Shown here one piece after another: positions 31,413 to 37,443 of a DNA stretch of 37,443 nucleotides. The notes below the pieces were generated by a model that saw only the letters and a program-made list of their open reading frames with translations, had not been told where the DNA came from and made no database searches. How positions within the stretch are numbered: position 1 is the first letter of the stretch; each line of letters begins with the position of its first letter. The DNA is taken from assembly GCA_937960895.1 (NCBI GenBank), contig CALCJD010000042.1, positions 1-37,443 of the forward strand, read 5' to 3'. Both the position numbers and the translations under genes were made by a program. Source of the DNA: an uncultured Spartobacteria bacterium (GTDB taxonomy: Bacteria > Verrucomicrobiota > Verrucomicrobiia > Chthoniobacterales > Terrimicrobiaceae).

Positions 31413-32204
31413 ATGAGCAATCCGCCCCGGAAAACGGTTCTGGCCGCTGTCGCCCACCCCGATGACATCGAGTTTCTTTTTGCGGGCACGCTCCTGCTGT
31501 TGCAGGAGGCCGGCTGCTCAATCCATATGTGGAACCTGGCGGACGGTTCATGCGGTTCGTTTGACCTCTCCGCATCGGAAACCGTCCGAATTCGCGCGGA
31601 GGAGGCCGGACGGGCGGCCGCCCTGGCGAAGGCGCAAATTCATCCGGCCCTGTTTCCCGATCTGGGGGTGTTTTATGACAAGCCGTCCCTGGCGGCGGTC
31701 AGCGCCAAGGTGCGCGAAATCCGCCCCCAGATCATTCTGACCCATTCGCCCTCCGACTACATGGAGGATCATCAAAACGTCTGCCGCCTGATGACGACGG
31801 CCGCCTTCAGCCGGCACATGCCGAATTTTCGCACCAATCCGGAGGTGACGCCCTACGCGGAACCGGTGAGAATTTACCACGCCCCTCCGCACGGTTTGCG
31901 CGATCAATTGTGCGAACCGTTTCAGGCGGATTTTCTTTGTGAAATCGGATCCGTTATGGACCGAAAACGCGACATGCTGTCCTGCCACCGGAGCCAATTC
32001 CGTTGGCTGGAGAGCAGTCAGAGCATGGATTCACCCGTTGCCGAAATGGAACGGATGTGCCGCGAAATCGCCGGTTGGGGCGACGGATTGGAATTTGCCG
32101 AAGCCTGGCGTCGCCATTCCCATCTCGGATTCTGCGCGCCGGATTTTGACCCCCTGCCGGAATTGCTCGGCAATCACCTCAGGAACCCCAAACAACACTG
32201 TTAA
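31413..32204 (+). CDS. PIG-L (LmbE) family N-acetyl-sugar deacetylase
   Basis: A 263-residue zinc deacetylase-like protein with canonical motif 1 AHPDDIEF (His15, Asp17, Asp18) and motif 2 LTHSPSDYMEDHQNV (His111, Asp115, Asp119, His120). The length is typical. No signal peptide is present. It precedes the NagB-like gene by 5 bases, so the two form a pair whose chemistry would be N-deacetylation followed by amino-sugar deamination or isomerisation. It is more canonical than the other PIG-L protein in the window (13861), with which it shares only the family motifs. Likely controlled by the divergent AraC regulator. Confidence 0.88.
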   Translation: MSNPPRKTVLAAVAHPDDIEFLFAGTLLLLQEAGCSIHMWNLADGSCGSFDLSASETVRIRAEEAGRAAALAKAQIHPALFPDLGVFYDKPSLAAVSAKVREIRPQIILTHSPSDYMEDHQNVCRLMTTAAFSRHMPNFRTNPEVTPYAEPVRIYHAPPHGLRDQLCEPFQADFLCEIGSVMDRKRDMLSCHRSQFRWLESSQSMDSPVAEMERMCREIAGWGDGLEFAEAWRRHSHLGFCAPDFDPLPELLGNHLRNPKQHC

Positions 32205-32209
32205 AACCT

Positions 32210-33145
32210 ATGGCCCGACCAATCAGCAAACTCGCAGAAGGGTGGTGGGATTACACCACACTCGATCAGGACATCCTCTCCGACGCCGCGTCTCTGACCG
32301 TCAAGGACCTCGAACAGCTCGGACGTCCGGGATTCACGGTGAAGTTCTACGATTCCGTCGAGGAATTTTACTGCGCGCAGGCCTTGGAATACATCGACGC
32401 CTGGCGGCAATCGACCCCCGACAATCCCGCCGGAATTTGCGGTCCGATCGGTCCGACGGCCCAGCTTCCGCTCGTCGCCCGGATGGTCAATGCGCTGGGG
32501 CTGAATCTCGCCGCCTGCGAAGCCCACTTCTGGGGCATGGATGAATGGCTGGAAAACGGCCGGCCCGTCGACGAGACGCATCCGCTTTCCTTTGCGCGCT
32601 GCGACAACGAACTTTGCTTCAATCGCATCGAACCTTCCCTGGCGATGCCGGCGGCGAACAAACACTTTCCTTCGGGCGACCTTGCCGCCTTCAGCCGGAG
32701 CTTCGATTCCGTGCGCTGCGTCGTCATGCAGGGGGGACAGGGTGAGATCAAACACTGGGCATTCAACGATCCCATGCCGCGCTCCGGAAAATTCCAGGAT
32801 GCTCCGCCCTCGCCGGAAGAATATCGCCAGTTGGCCACCCGTATCGTGAAACTTCATCCGGTCACCATCGTGCAGAACGCACGAACCTCCGGCGGCGGCA
32901 ATGTCAATCTGGTCCCCACCCATGCCTGCACCGTCGGCCCGCAGGAAACCTGGAAGGCCGAAAAGGTCAGCATCTGGCATCCGGGCTACCACGACAATCC
33001 GTTTGGCATCCGTCTGACCTCGTTGATGATCTCCAAACGCATCGTCGATTCCTCCGTGCCGATGTCCCTGCTGGCCGATCATCCCAACGTGCAGTTCAAC
33101 TATCTGCGTCCCGGCATCGGATCGGTGGACGTGAAGATGAACTGA
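32210..33145 (+). CDS. glucosamine-6-phosphate deaminase (NagB)-like protein
   Basis: A 311-residue NagB/RpiA-fold protein. GICGPIGPTAQLPLVARM (75-92) is the phosphate loop, FWGMDEWL (107-114) carries the Asp of the general-base position, and VVMQGGQGEIKHWAFNDPM (171-189) corresponds to the NagB 'GxGNDGHIAFNEP' loop. TCTVGPQE-like sequence and SIWHPGYHDNPFGIRLTSLM follow. In the third motif the usual Asp before the His is not in place and the final Glu is Asp187, so activity or specificity may differ from classical NagB. NagB turns glucosamine-6-phosphate into fructose-6-phosphate and ammonia. Pairing with a deacetylase supports an amino-sugar role. Confidence 0.8.
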   Translation: MARPISKLAEGWWDYTTLDQDILSDAASLTVKDLEQLGRPGFTVKFYDSVEEFYCAQALEYIDAWRQSTPDNPAGICGPIGPTAQLPLVARMVNALGLNLAACEAHFWGMDEWLENGRPVDETHPLSFARCDNELCFNRIEPSLAMPAANKHFPSGDLAAFSRSFDSVRCVVMQGGQGEIKHWAFNDPMPRSGKFQDAPPSPEEYRQLATRIVKLHPVTIVQNARTSGGGNVNLVPTHACTVGPQETWKAEKVSIWHPGYHDNPFGIRLTSLMISKRIVDSSVPMSLLADHPNVQFNYLRPGIGSVDVKMN

Positions 33146-33204
33146 TTCGGGCGGGCATCGGCCGAAAAACGTTCCCGAAAGCCCGGACGCGGCGTTGCGA
33201 CGCA

Positions 33205-33229
33205 GGCCGGGAGCCGCCGGCTCCCGGCC
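33205..33229. terminator. strong GC hairpin, possible terminator without U-tract
   Basis: GGCCGGGAGCC and GGCTCCCGGCC form a perfect 11-bp stem around a GCC loop, 60 bases after the NagB-like stop. No T-run follows (GCCTTCAT), so it is not a textbook intrinsic terminator; it may protect the 3' end or aid termination. The rest of the 242-base gap (33146-33387) shows no gene. Confidence 0.4.
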
Positions 33230-33387
33230 GCCTTCATGAAAGGGTTCACGCCGCCGGAGATCGCGGTTTGGGGTCACCTGCATTCCCAAAGTGGGCCCGA
33301 AATCGCTTCGGAGCCTGTTCCAGACGGGGACAGGACGCCGGACCCCGCATCATCGACGCGCGGAGGAACCGGATGTAGAAGCGGGAA

Positions 33388-34110
33388 ATGCCCCACCGCA
33401 CCTTTTCGCTCATCGCGCATCGCGGCTCTCCGCTTCGGGCCCCGGAAAACACCCTCTCCTCCTTTCTTCTGGCCGAAGCCGAGGGGGCAACCGCCATAGA
33501 AACGGACATCCAACTCACGTCCGACGGCATTCCGGTACTTTGTCATGACAACACCCTTCAGCGGTATCGTCATGGACCGCTCACGATCGGTTCGTTGACA
33601 TTGGCGGAGCTGCAGCACCTTGATTTCGGCGGTTGGCACGCGCCGGATTTCCAGGGGGAGCCCCTGCTGACGCTGGAAGCCCTGCTGCGTCGCTTTGGAA
33701 CACGACTCGAATACCATTTGGAATTAAAAGATCAGCATCCCGACACGGCGGCTGTTACGATGGGTCTCCTCAATTCCCTCGGCCTTGAGGCGACGATCAC
33801 CTCATTCCATCTTGTCCAGCTTCAGCGGCTTCGCCAATGCCACCGCAACCAGGCGGCGGGCTGGCTTGTGCACGAAGTGACTCCGGACCACGTCCACACG
33901 GCCCGCGATCTTGGGCTTCAGTTCTTGTGCCCCAAGGCGGAAACGATCGTTCCCGAAACCTTTGCCCTCACGGAAGGATTTCAAATCCGCGCGTGGGGGT
34001 GTCCGCGCGAGGCCCACGCCGCCCGGGCGACCGTCCGATACCTTCAGTCAACCCCCTGCATCGGGATCACCGTGGACGAGTTGCGCTGGTTCAAGCCGGA
34101 TGCGTGTTGA
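33388..34110 (+). CDS. glycerophosphodiester phosphodiesterase (GDPD family)
   Basis: A 240-residue cytoplasmic GDPD. The family signature is complete at the N-terminus: IAHRGSPLRAPENT (His11, Arg12, Glu20, Asn21), ETDIQLTSDG (Glu38, Asp40) and HDNTLQR (His53, Asp54), with HLELKD further on. These residues bind the divalent metal and carry out acid-base catalysis. The enzyme releases glycerol-3-phosphate from deacylated phospholipid headgroups. It is alone on the plus strand, with a hairpin upstream and the tRNA gene converging downstream. ATG 33388 directly precedes the first strand. Confidence 0.9.
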   Translation: MPHRTFSLIAHRGSPLRAPENTLSSFLLAEAEGATAIETDIQLTSDGIPVLCHDNTLQRYRHGPLTIGSLTLAELQHLDFGGWHAPDFQGEPLLTLEALLRRFGTRLEYHLELKDQHPDTAAVTMGLLNSLGLEATITSFHLVQLQRLRQCHRNQAAGWLVHEVTPDHVHTARDLGLQFLCPKAETIVPETFALTEGFQIRAWGCPREAHAARATVRYLQSTPCIGITVDELRWFKPDAC

Positions 34111-34343
34111 GAAGATTTTGCATTGGGGAAGTCCGTCCCTTTGCCGGCAAATGGCAATCATCGCGGATGGCGGCTGCGGAATTATAGGCCGGTGAGGCAA
34201 TGGAATCCCTCCCCACCCATTTGCCGTTTGAGAGTTTTTCGTGTCGGCGAACCTCGGAATGGGACACGGCTTTCCCGGCGGGATCCTCGATGACGGAGAC
34301 TTTTGGAGTCATCGGGTTTTGGAGCAGCGGAAGAACCAAGAAT

Positions 34344-34420
<77 letters not shown>

Positions 34421-34470
34421 ATTGGATGGGAGAAGATAGGGAAATTGCCGAGAGATGCAAGAGAAATTTT

Positions 34471-35595
34471 TCAGGGCGGGGCGAGCAGGATTTCCCTGGT
34501 GGTGCGCGCGAAACGGAAACCGCTCAGGGTGACCCGGTTGGGCACATTCCGGGAGAAGCCGAGATAATGAAATTGGGTGCCCATGGTTTCCGGGTGGAGC
34601 AGCGTCTGCAGGGCGCGGAGCTGTTTCTGCCGGGCGGCGTCGGGCGGTCCGGAGAGGCTCTGCAACAGACGCTGCGCCGCGCCCACGAGAAAGTGGTGTT
34701 GATCGGTGAAGCCCTCCCATTGCAGACCGGAACGCTCCGCGGCAAGGACCAGGGCGGTGAAATCGACGTGCGCGGTGATGTCCTTTTCACCCGGATCTTC
34801 CAGCGGTTTGGCGTCCCGGTGGTGGGCACGGTAGCAGGAGAAAGTCCCCTCGCTGCGATGGGGAGCAAACAGATCGGCGGCGGAAAATCCGTAGTCCGCG
34901 ATGAGCAGGTATCCGGCGAGGAGTTTCTCCGCCAGCCCGGTCAGCCAGGCCTCCGCGGCCGGGCGAAGTTCCGTCACGTAACCGGCGGGGCGTCGGGGCA
35001 GGCGCGAGGTGTCGAGCGAAGCGGCCGCGGGCACAAAAACGAAACCGTCCCCTTCCCTGCCCACGCACAGTTCCTCCCATCCCTCCCCGGTGGAGCGGCA
35101 GAGGTGAAAAGGCAGGGCGTCGACGAGTTCGTTGGAAAAATGGACTCCGGTGAACGGCGGCAGGGCCGCCACGCTTTCGTGCCAGAACACCGGACGGTCA
35201 AACGCCGCCAACCGGCTTCGCTGCACCTCCTGCAGGCGGGCGACGGGTTCAACGACATGGTATTCGACCGGGCATTCTGCGGGCAGGGCGGACAGGATGT
35301 CGGCCGCCAGCGAACCGTCGTTGGCTCCCTGTTCGACGATGGCAAACGGGTCCGGGCGGCCCAGATTTTCCCACATCTCCAAAAATTGGTCCGCCAGCAC
35401 GCGTCCGAAGACGGGCCCGACGCTGACACTGGTGTAAAAGTCGCCCCGGCGTCCGATCCGGGCTCGGCCGGAGGCATAATAGCCGAACTCCGGATGATAG
35501 AGCGCCAGTTCCATGAACCGGGCAAAGGGGAGGGGTCCGGCCGCGTCGATTTCCGCGGCGATGAGATTATTCAGGCCGGGTGATTTCACGCACAT
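34471..35595 (-). CDS. MidA/NDUFAF7-type SAM-dependent methyltransferase
   Basis: A 374-residue class I methyltransferase of the COG1565 type. The opening GPLPFARFMELALYHPEFGY and GDFYTSVSVGPVFGRVLADQ are family signatures; the SAM site includes FAIVEQGANDGSLAADIL. FSNELVDALPFHLC and LIADYGFSAADLF follow. In mitochondria the relative methylates an arginine of a complex I subunit; the bacterial target is not established. I chose ATG 35595; an ATG at 35613 and a GTG at 35589 are alternatives. It overlaps the end of the upstream gene by about 29 bases, so the two are coupled. Confidence 0.87.
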   Translation of the reverse strand: MCVKSPGLNNLIAAEIDAAGPLPFARFMELALYHPEFGYYASGRARIGRRGDFYTSVSVGPVFGRVLADQFLEMWENLGRPDPFAIVEQGANDGSLAADILSALPAECPVEYHVVEPVARLQEVQRSRLAAFDRPVFWHESVAALPPFTGVHFSNELVDALPFHLCRSTGEGWEELCVGREGDGFVFVPAAASLDTSRLPRRPAGYVTELRPAAEAWLTGLAEKLLAGYLLIADYGFSAADLFAPHRSEGTFSCYRAHHRDAKPLEDPGEKDITAHVDFTALVLAAERSGLQWEGFTDQHHFLVGAAQRLLQSLSGPPDAARQKQLRALQTLLHPETMGTQFHYLGFSRNVPNRVTLSGFRFARTTREILLAPP

Positions 35596-36985
35596 ACACG
35601 TTGACCTGTCCATCGGCGCCCTTGCGGACGTCGGTAATCAGGAACGGCCGACGTGAGTCGCGGGAAAAGGTGGTGCCTGTGGTGGGCGGACGGGATCCGG
35701 CGGGGAATTCGACAATGACGCGGGTGTTGCTGGTGCGTTCGCCGAGACCGAGGTTTTCGGCAATCTGGGGTTGCGGCCGGAGGACGGCGCGGTTTTGTCC
35801 GGATGCCGTGACCACAAAATCCCCCTGCAGATAAATGCGCTCCCCGCTGACGCCCCGTCCGGCGAGGGAGGGCATTTCGGGAATGTTTGTCAGGCGTCCG
35901 CGCGGCATCTGCCCCGGGGCGTAAACCTGCCAGTTGCCGCCGCCGGCGCTGGTGATGGCGGCCGGAACGGGAGTGGGAGGCGGAGGAGTCGGTTCCACCG
36001 GAAGGGGGGTGGCCACGGCGACCGCCACGGGCGGCGTGGGTTCGGGAGTGGCCTGGGGTTTGGCTTCCGGGGTCGCGGCCGGCTCCGGCCTGCCGGAGGT
36101 CACCGGTTTGGGTTTCTCGACCCGCACAAGCTGGGTTTGCGGGCGGCGGGGAAGATCCGCCTGCGGCAGCCCGGCGCGCATGCGATGGGAGGCGTATTTT
36201 TGCTCGGCCTCCGAAAGCTGGGTCTGTTTCACAACCGGCAGCCCGGCCTGCATGTTCAGCCGTTTGGGCGGTTCGAGGGAAAACTCTCCCGAGCCCCCGC
36301 TCGAGGTGTAACTCGCATACAGAAGGGGCACGGATGTGAAAAGCAGGCGCCCGTCGGGGAGGCGCTTCACATTGATGATGGCGGAAATTTCATTGTTCCG
36401 GTCGAGTTTGAAGTCGAGGCCGGTGAGGAGCATCCGGTGCAGGATGGGAATGACCTTTTTGTCCGCGGAAAAAACCTGCTCGAGGAGCACCTGGGGAGCA
36501 TCGGCGGACTGGGCGAGCGCGACCACCCCCGAGGTGAAAAGGTTGTCGTCGGTGAGCTCGTAGGAATCGAGAATCTTGTAGGTTCCGACCACATAGGGAA
36601 CGGGATCCGGCGTGAGTTTGTAATTGCGCAGATAGTTGCGCAGGAGGGTTTCGCTGGCCCGCTGCAACTCGCGGTTGCTCATCTTGTTGTAGCGGTCCCA
36701 GAGCTGCTGGGCGGTGAGAAACTCGCCGCGGGGCGCCTGGGTGAGCTCAAAACGCTTGGGCGCGTCGAGTTTTTTCAGCTTCGTGAGGACGGCGTAGCTG
36801 AACGGTTTCTCCGGGTGACCGAAGACGTAAAAACTGAAGATCCAGCAGGCAATCGCAAAGCCGATGAGAAGGAGAATGACAACCGCCCAGGTGAACAGAC
36901 TGCCGTCCCCGCCGGGCGCGTCCTCGTCTCCCCGCAAAGACAGGGCATTTCGACGAGTTGCCGAGCGTTTTGGGTGTCCAGCCAT
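35567..36985 (-). CDS. conserved membrane-anchored protein with Pro-rich linker
   Basis: A 472-residue protein of unknown function. A basic, charged N-terminus is followed by one membrane segment (about 29-52, FTWAVVILLLIGFAIACWIF). Residues 60-235 form a globular part (LTAQQLWDRYNKMSNRELQR, YVVGTYKILDSYELTDDN). Residues about 285-345 are Pro/Thr/Ala-rich (PTPPPP-type linker). The C-terminal domain (from 350) has beta patterns such as ERIYLQGDFVVTASGQNRAV and RPFLITDVRKGADGQVNVYV. The bulk is probably periplasmic. It sits between an IscA-type gene (15-base gap) and the MidA-type methyltransferase gene (overlap). A cell-envelope role is only a guess. Confidence 0.8.
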   Translation of the reverse strand: MAGHPKRSATRRNALSLRGDEDAPGGDGSLFTWAVVILLLIGFAIACWIFSFYVFGHPEKPFSYAVLTKLKKLDAPKRFELTQAPRGEFLTAQQLWDRYNKMSNRELQRASETLLRNYLRNYKLTPDPVPYVVGTYKILDSYELTDDNLFTSGVVALAQSADAPQVLLEQVFSADKKVIPILHRMLLTGLDFKLDRNNEISAIINVKRLPDGRLLFTSVPLLYASYTSSGGSGEFSLEPPKRLNMQAGLPVVKQTQLSEAEQKYASHRMRAGLPQADLPRRPQTQLVRVEKPKPVTSGRPEPAATPEAKPQATPEPTPPVAVAVATPLPVEPTPPPPTPVPAAITSAGGGNWQVYAPGQMPRGRLTNIPEMPSLAGRGVSGERIYLQGDFVVTASGQNRAVLRPQPQIAENLGLGERTSNTRVIVEFPAGSRPPTTGTTFSRDSRRPFLITDVRKGADGQVNVYVREITRPE

Positions 36986-37000
36986 GCGATATCGGGAAAA

Positions 37001-37345
37001 TCACGCCCCCGCCTTGTCCGCGGGCTCGAACGAAGTTCCGCAACCGCAACTTCGCGTGGCGTGCGGGTTTTTTACCCGAAATCCCGCACCCGACAAGCCA
37101 TCTTCGTAGTCGATTTCACATCCATCGAGCCACTTCAGACTGTCCCCCGCCACAAAAAGCCGCGCGCCGTCCCGCTCCACCACGACATCCCCCGTCTGGG
37201 CGGGGCTGATGTCCATGGCGTATTGCATGCCCGCACAGCCCCCCTTTTCCACGGAAAGGCGCAGTCCGGCGGTGGCCGGGTCCAGACCCTTGCTTTGAAC
37301 AAGAACCTTCAATTGCGCAGCGGCGCTGGCGGTCAATACGATCAC
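37001..37345 (-). CDS. HesB/IscA-family iron-sulfur cluster carrier
   Basis: A 114-residue A-type Fe-S carrier of normal length. The three ligand cysteines are present: Cys37 in KGGCAGMQY, and Cys100 and Cys102 in SCGCGTSFE. The start MIVLTASAAAQLKVL is typical. A-type carriers receive clusters from the ISC/SUF scaffold and deliver them to apo-enzymes. Which subtype (IscA, ErpA, SufA) cannot be decided, and no isc/suf genes are in the window. It heads a leftward run with the membrane protein and the methyltransferase. The 98 bases before it to the window end hold no further gene that I can see. Confidence 0.93.
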   Translation of the reverse strand: MIVLTASAAAQLKVLVQSKGLDPATAGLRLSVEKGGCAGMQYAMDISPAQTGDVVVERDGARLFVAGDSLKWLDGCEIDYEDGLSGAGFRVKNPHATRSCGCGTSFEPADKAGA

Positions 37346-37443
37346 ATCCCCTTCTTAGGGACGAAATGGCGTGAAGTCAAATTTCGAGGCGGGCGGGACG
37401 AAGCAACGCCCAACGCGACGTCGAACGCCGCAATCCGATTTCC

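Noticed and set aside
34091..34339. 82-codon minus-strand frame between the tRNA and the GDPD gene
   Set aside because: No domain or ribosome-binding site, and it overlaps the GDPD end; the 233-base gap 34111-34343 otherwise shows only a weak 7-bp inverted repeat (CGATGAC/GTCATCG).
35595..35613. Upstream ATG start for the MidA-type methyltransferase
   Set aside because: Possible, but it adds only six atypical residues (MDRSTC) inside the neighbour gene; the later ATG fits the family N-terminus better.

Overview
The window looks like a chromosomal segment from a Verrucomicrobiota bacterium, probably the Opitutales/Chthoniobacter side of the phylum. The evidence is a complete four-gene 'Verru_Chthon cassette' (prepilin-like proteins A, B, C and D), a PEP-CTERM protein, an H-X9-DG pseudopilin, an autotransporter-repeat protein, and glycan-degradation genes controlled by a LacI-type regulator of the style common in that phylum. 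The DNA is GC-rich and tightly packed, with many ATGA start/stop overlaps. No insertion sequence, integrase, rRNA or CRISPR array was seen.

Layout. (1) 1-2614, minus strand: the 5' part of an autotransporter-repeat (beta-helix) surface protein, preceded by a BlaI-type repressor and a BlaR1-type membrane metalloprotease whose sensor is a DUF4019-like domain instead of a penicillin-binding domain. The same 17-bp dyad, ACGAC-N7-GTCGT, lies just upstream of blaI and over the putative promoter of the autotransporter gene, suggesting one regulon. (2) 2754-4825, plus: two paralogous DNRLRE/CBM96-like secreted proteins, one with a PEP-CTERM tail, flanking an H-X9-DG pseudopilin. (3) 4887-13781, plus: a catabolic run containing a secreted toroid-like protein, an Asp/Glu-racemase-family protein, two deletion-damaged remnants of an acid-sugar (tetronate) pathway (otnK, and an otnC-otnI chimera), a heparinase II/III-like lyase, an SGNH esterase, a LacI regulator and a D-2-hydroxyacid dehydrogenase. 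(4) 13861-14742: a PIG-L deacetylase. (5) 14719-22361, minus: a GH106-like glycosidase followed, after 4 nt, by Verru_Chthon cassette C-B-D-A. (6) 22454-30281, plus: two secreted TIM-barrel/DUF4838-type proteins, a frameshifted aminotransferase remnant and a YetA/PL26-like exo-lyase. (7) 30455-33145: an AraC regulator divergent from a PIG-L deacetylase and a NagB-like protein, which together suggest amino-sugar deacetylation and deamination. (8) 33388-37345: housekeeping genes (glycerophosphodiester phosphodiesterase, initiator tRNA, MidA-type methyltransferase, a conserved membrane protein, an IscA-family protein).

Together the middle 25 kb reads as a glycan-utilisation region aimed at deoxy-sugar or uronic-acid-rich polysaccharides (rhamnogalacturonan-like substrates are one possibility). 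Several lyases and hydrolases lack signal peptides and probably act inside the cell on imported fragments. No transporter is present in the window. The most notable points are the shared BlaI-type operators, the DUF4019 sensor swap, the collapsed acid-sugar operon, and the resemblance of the Verru_Chthon cassette to the GspH-I-J-K minor pseudopilin set.
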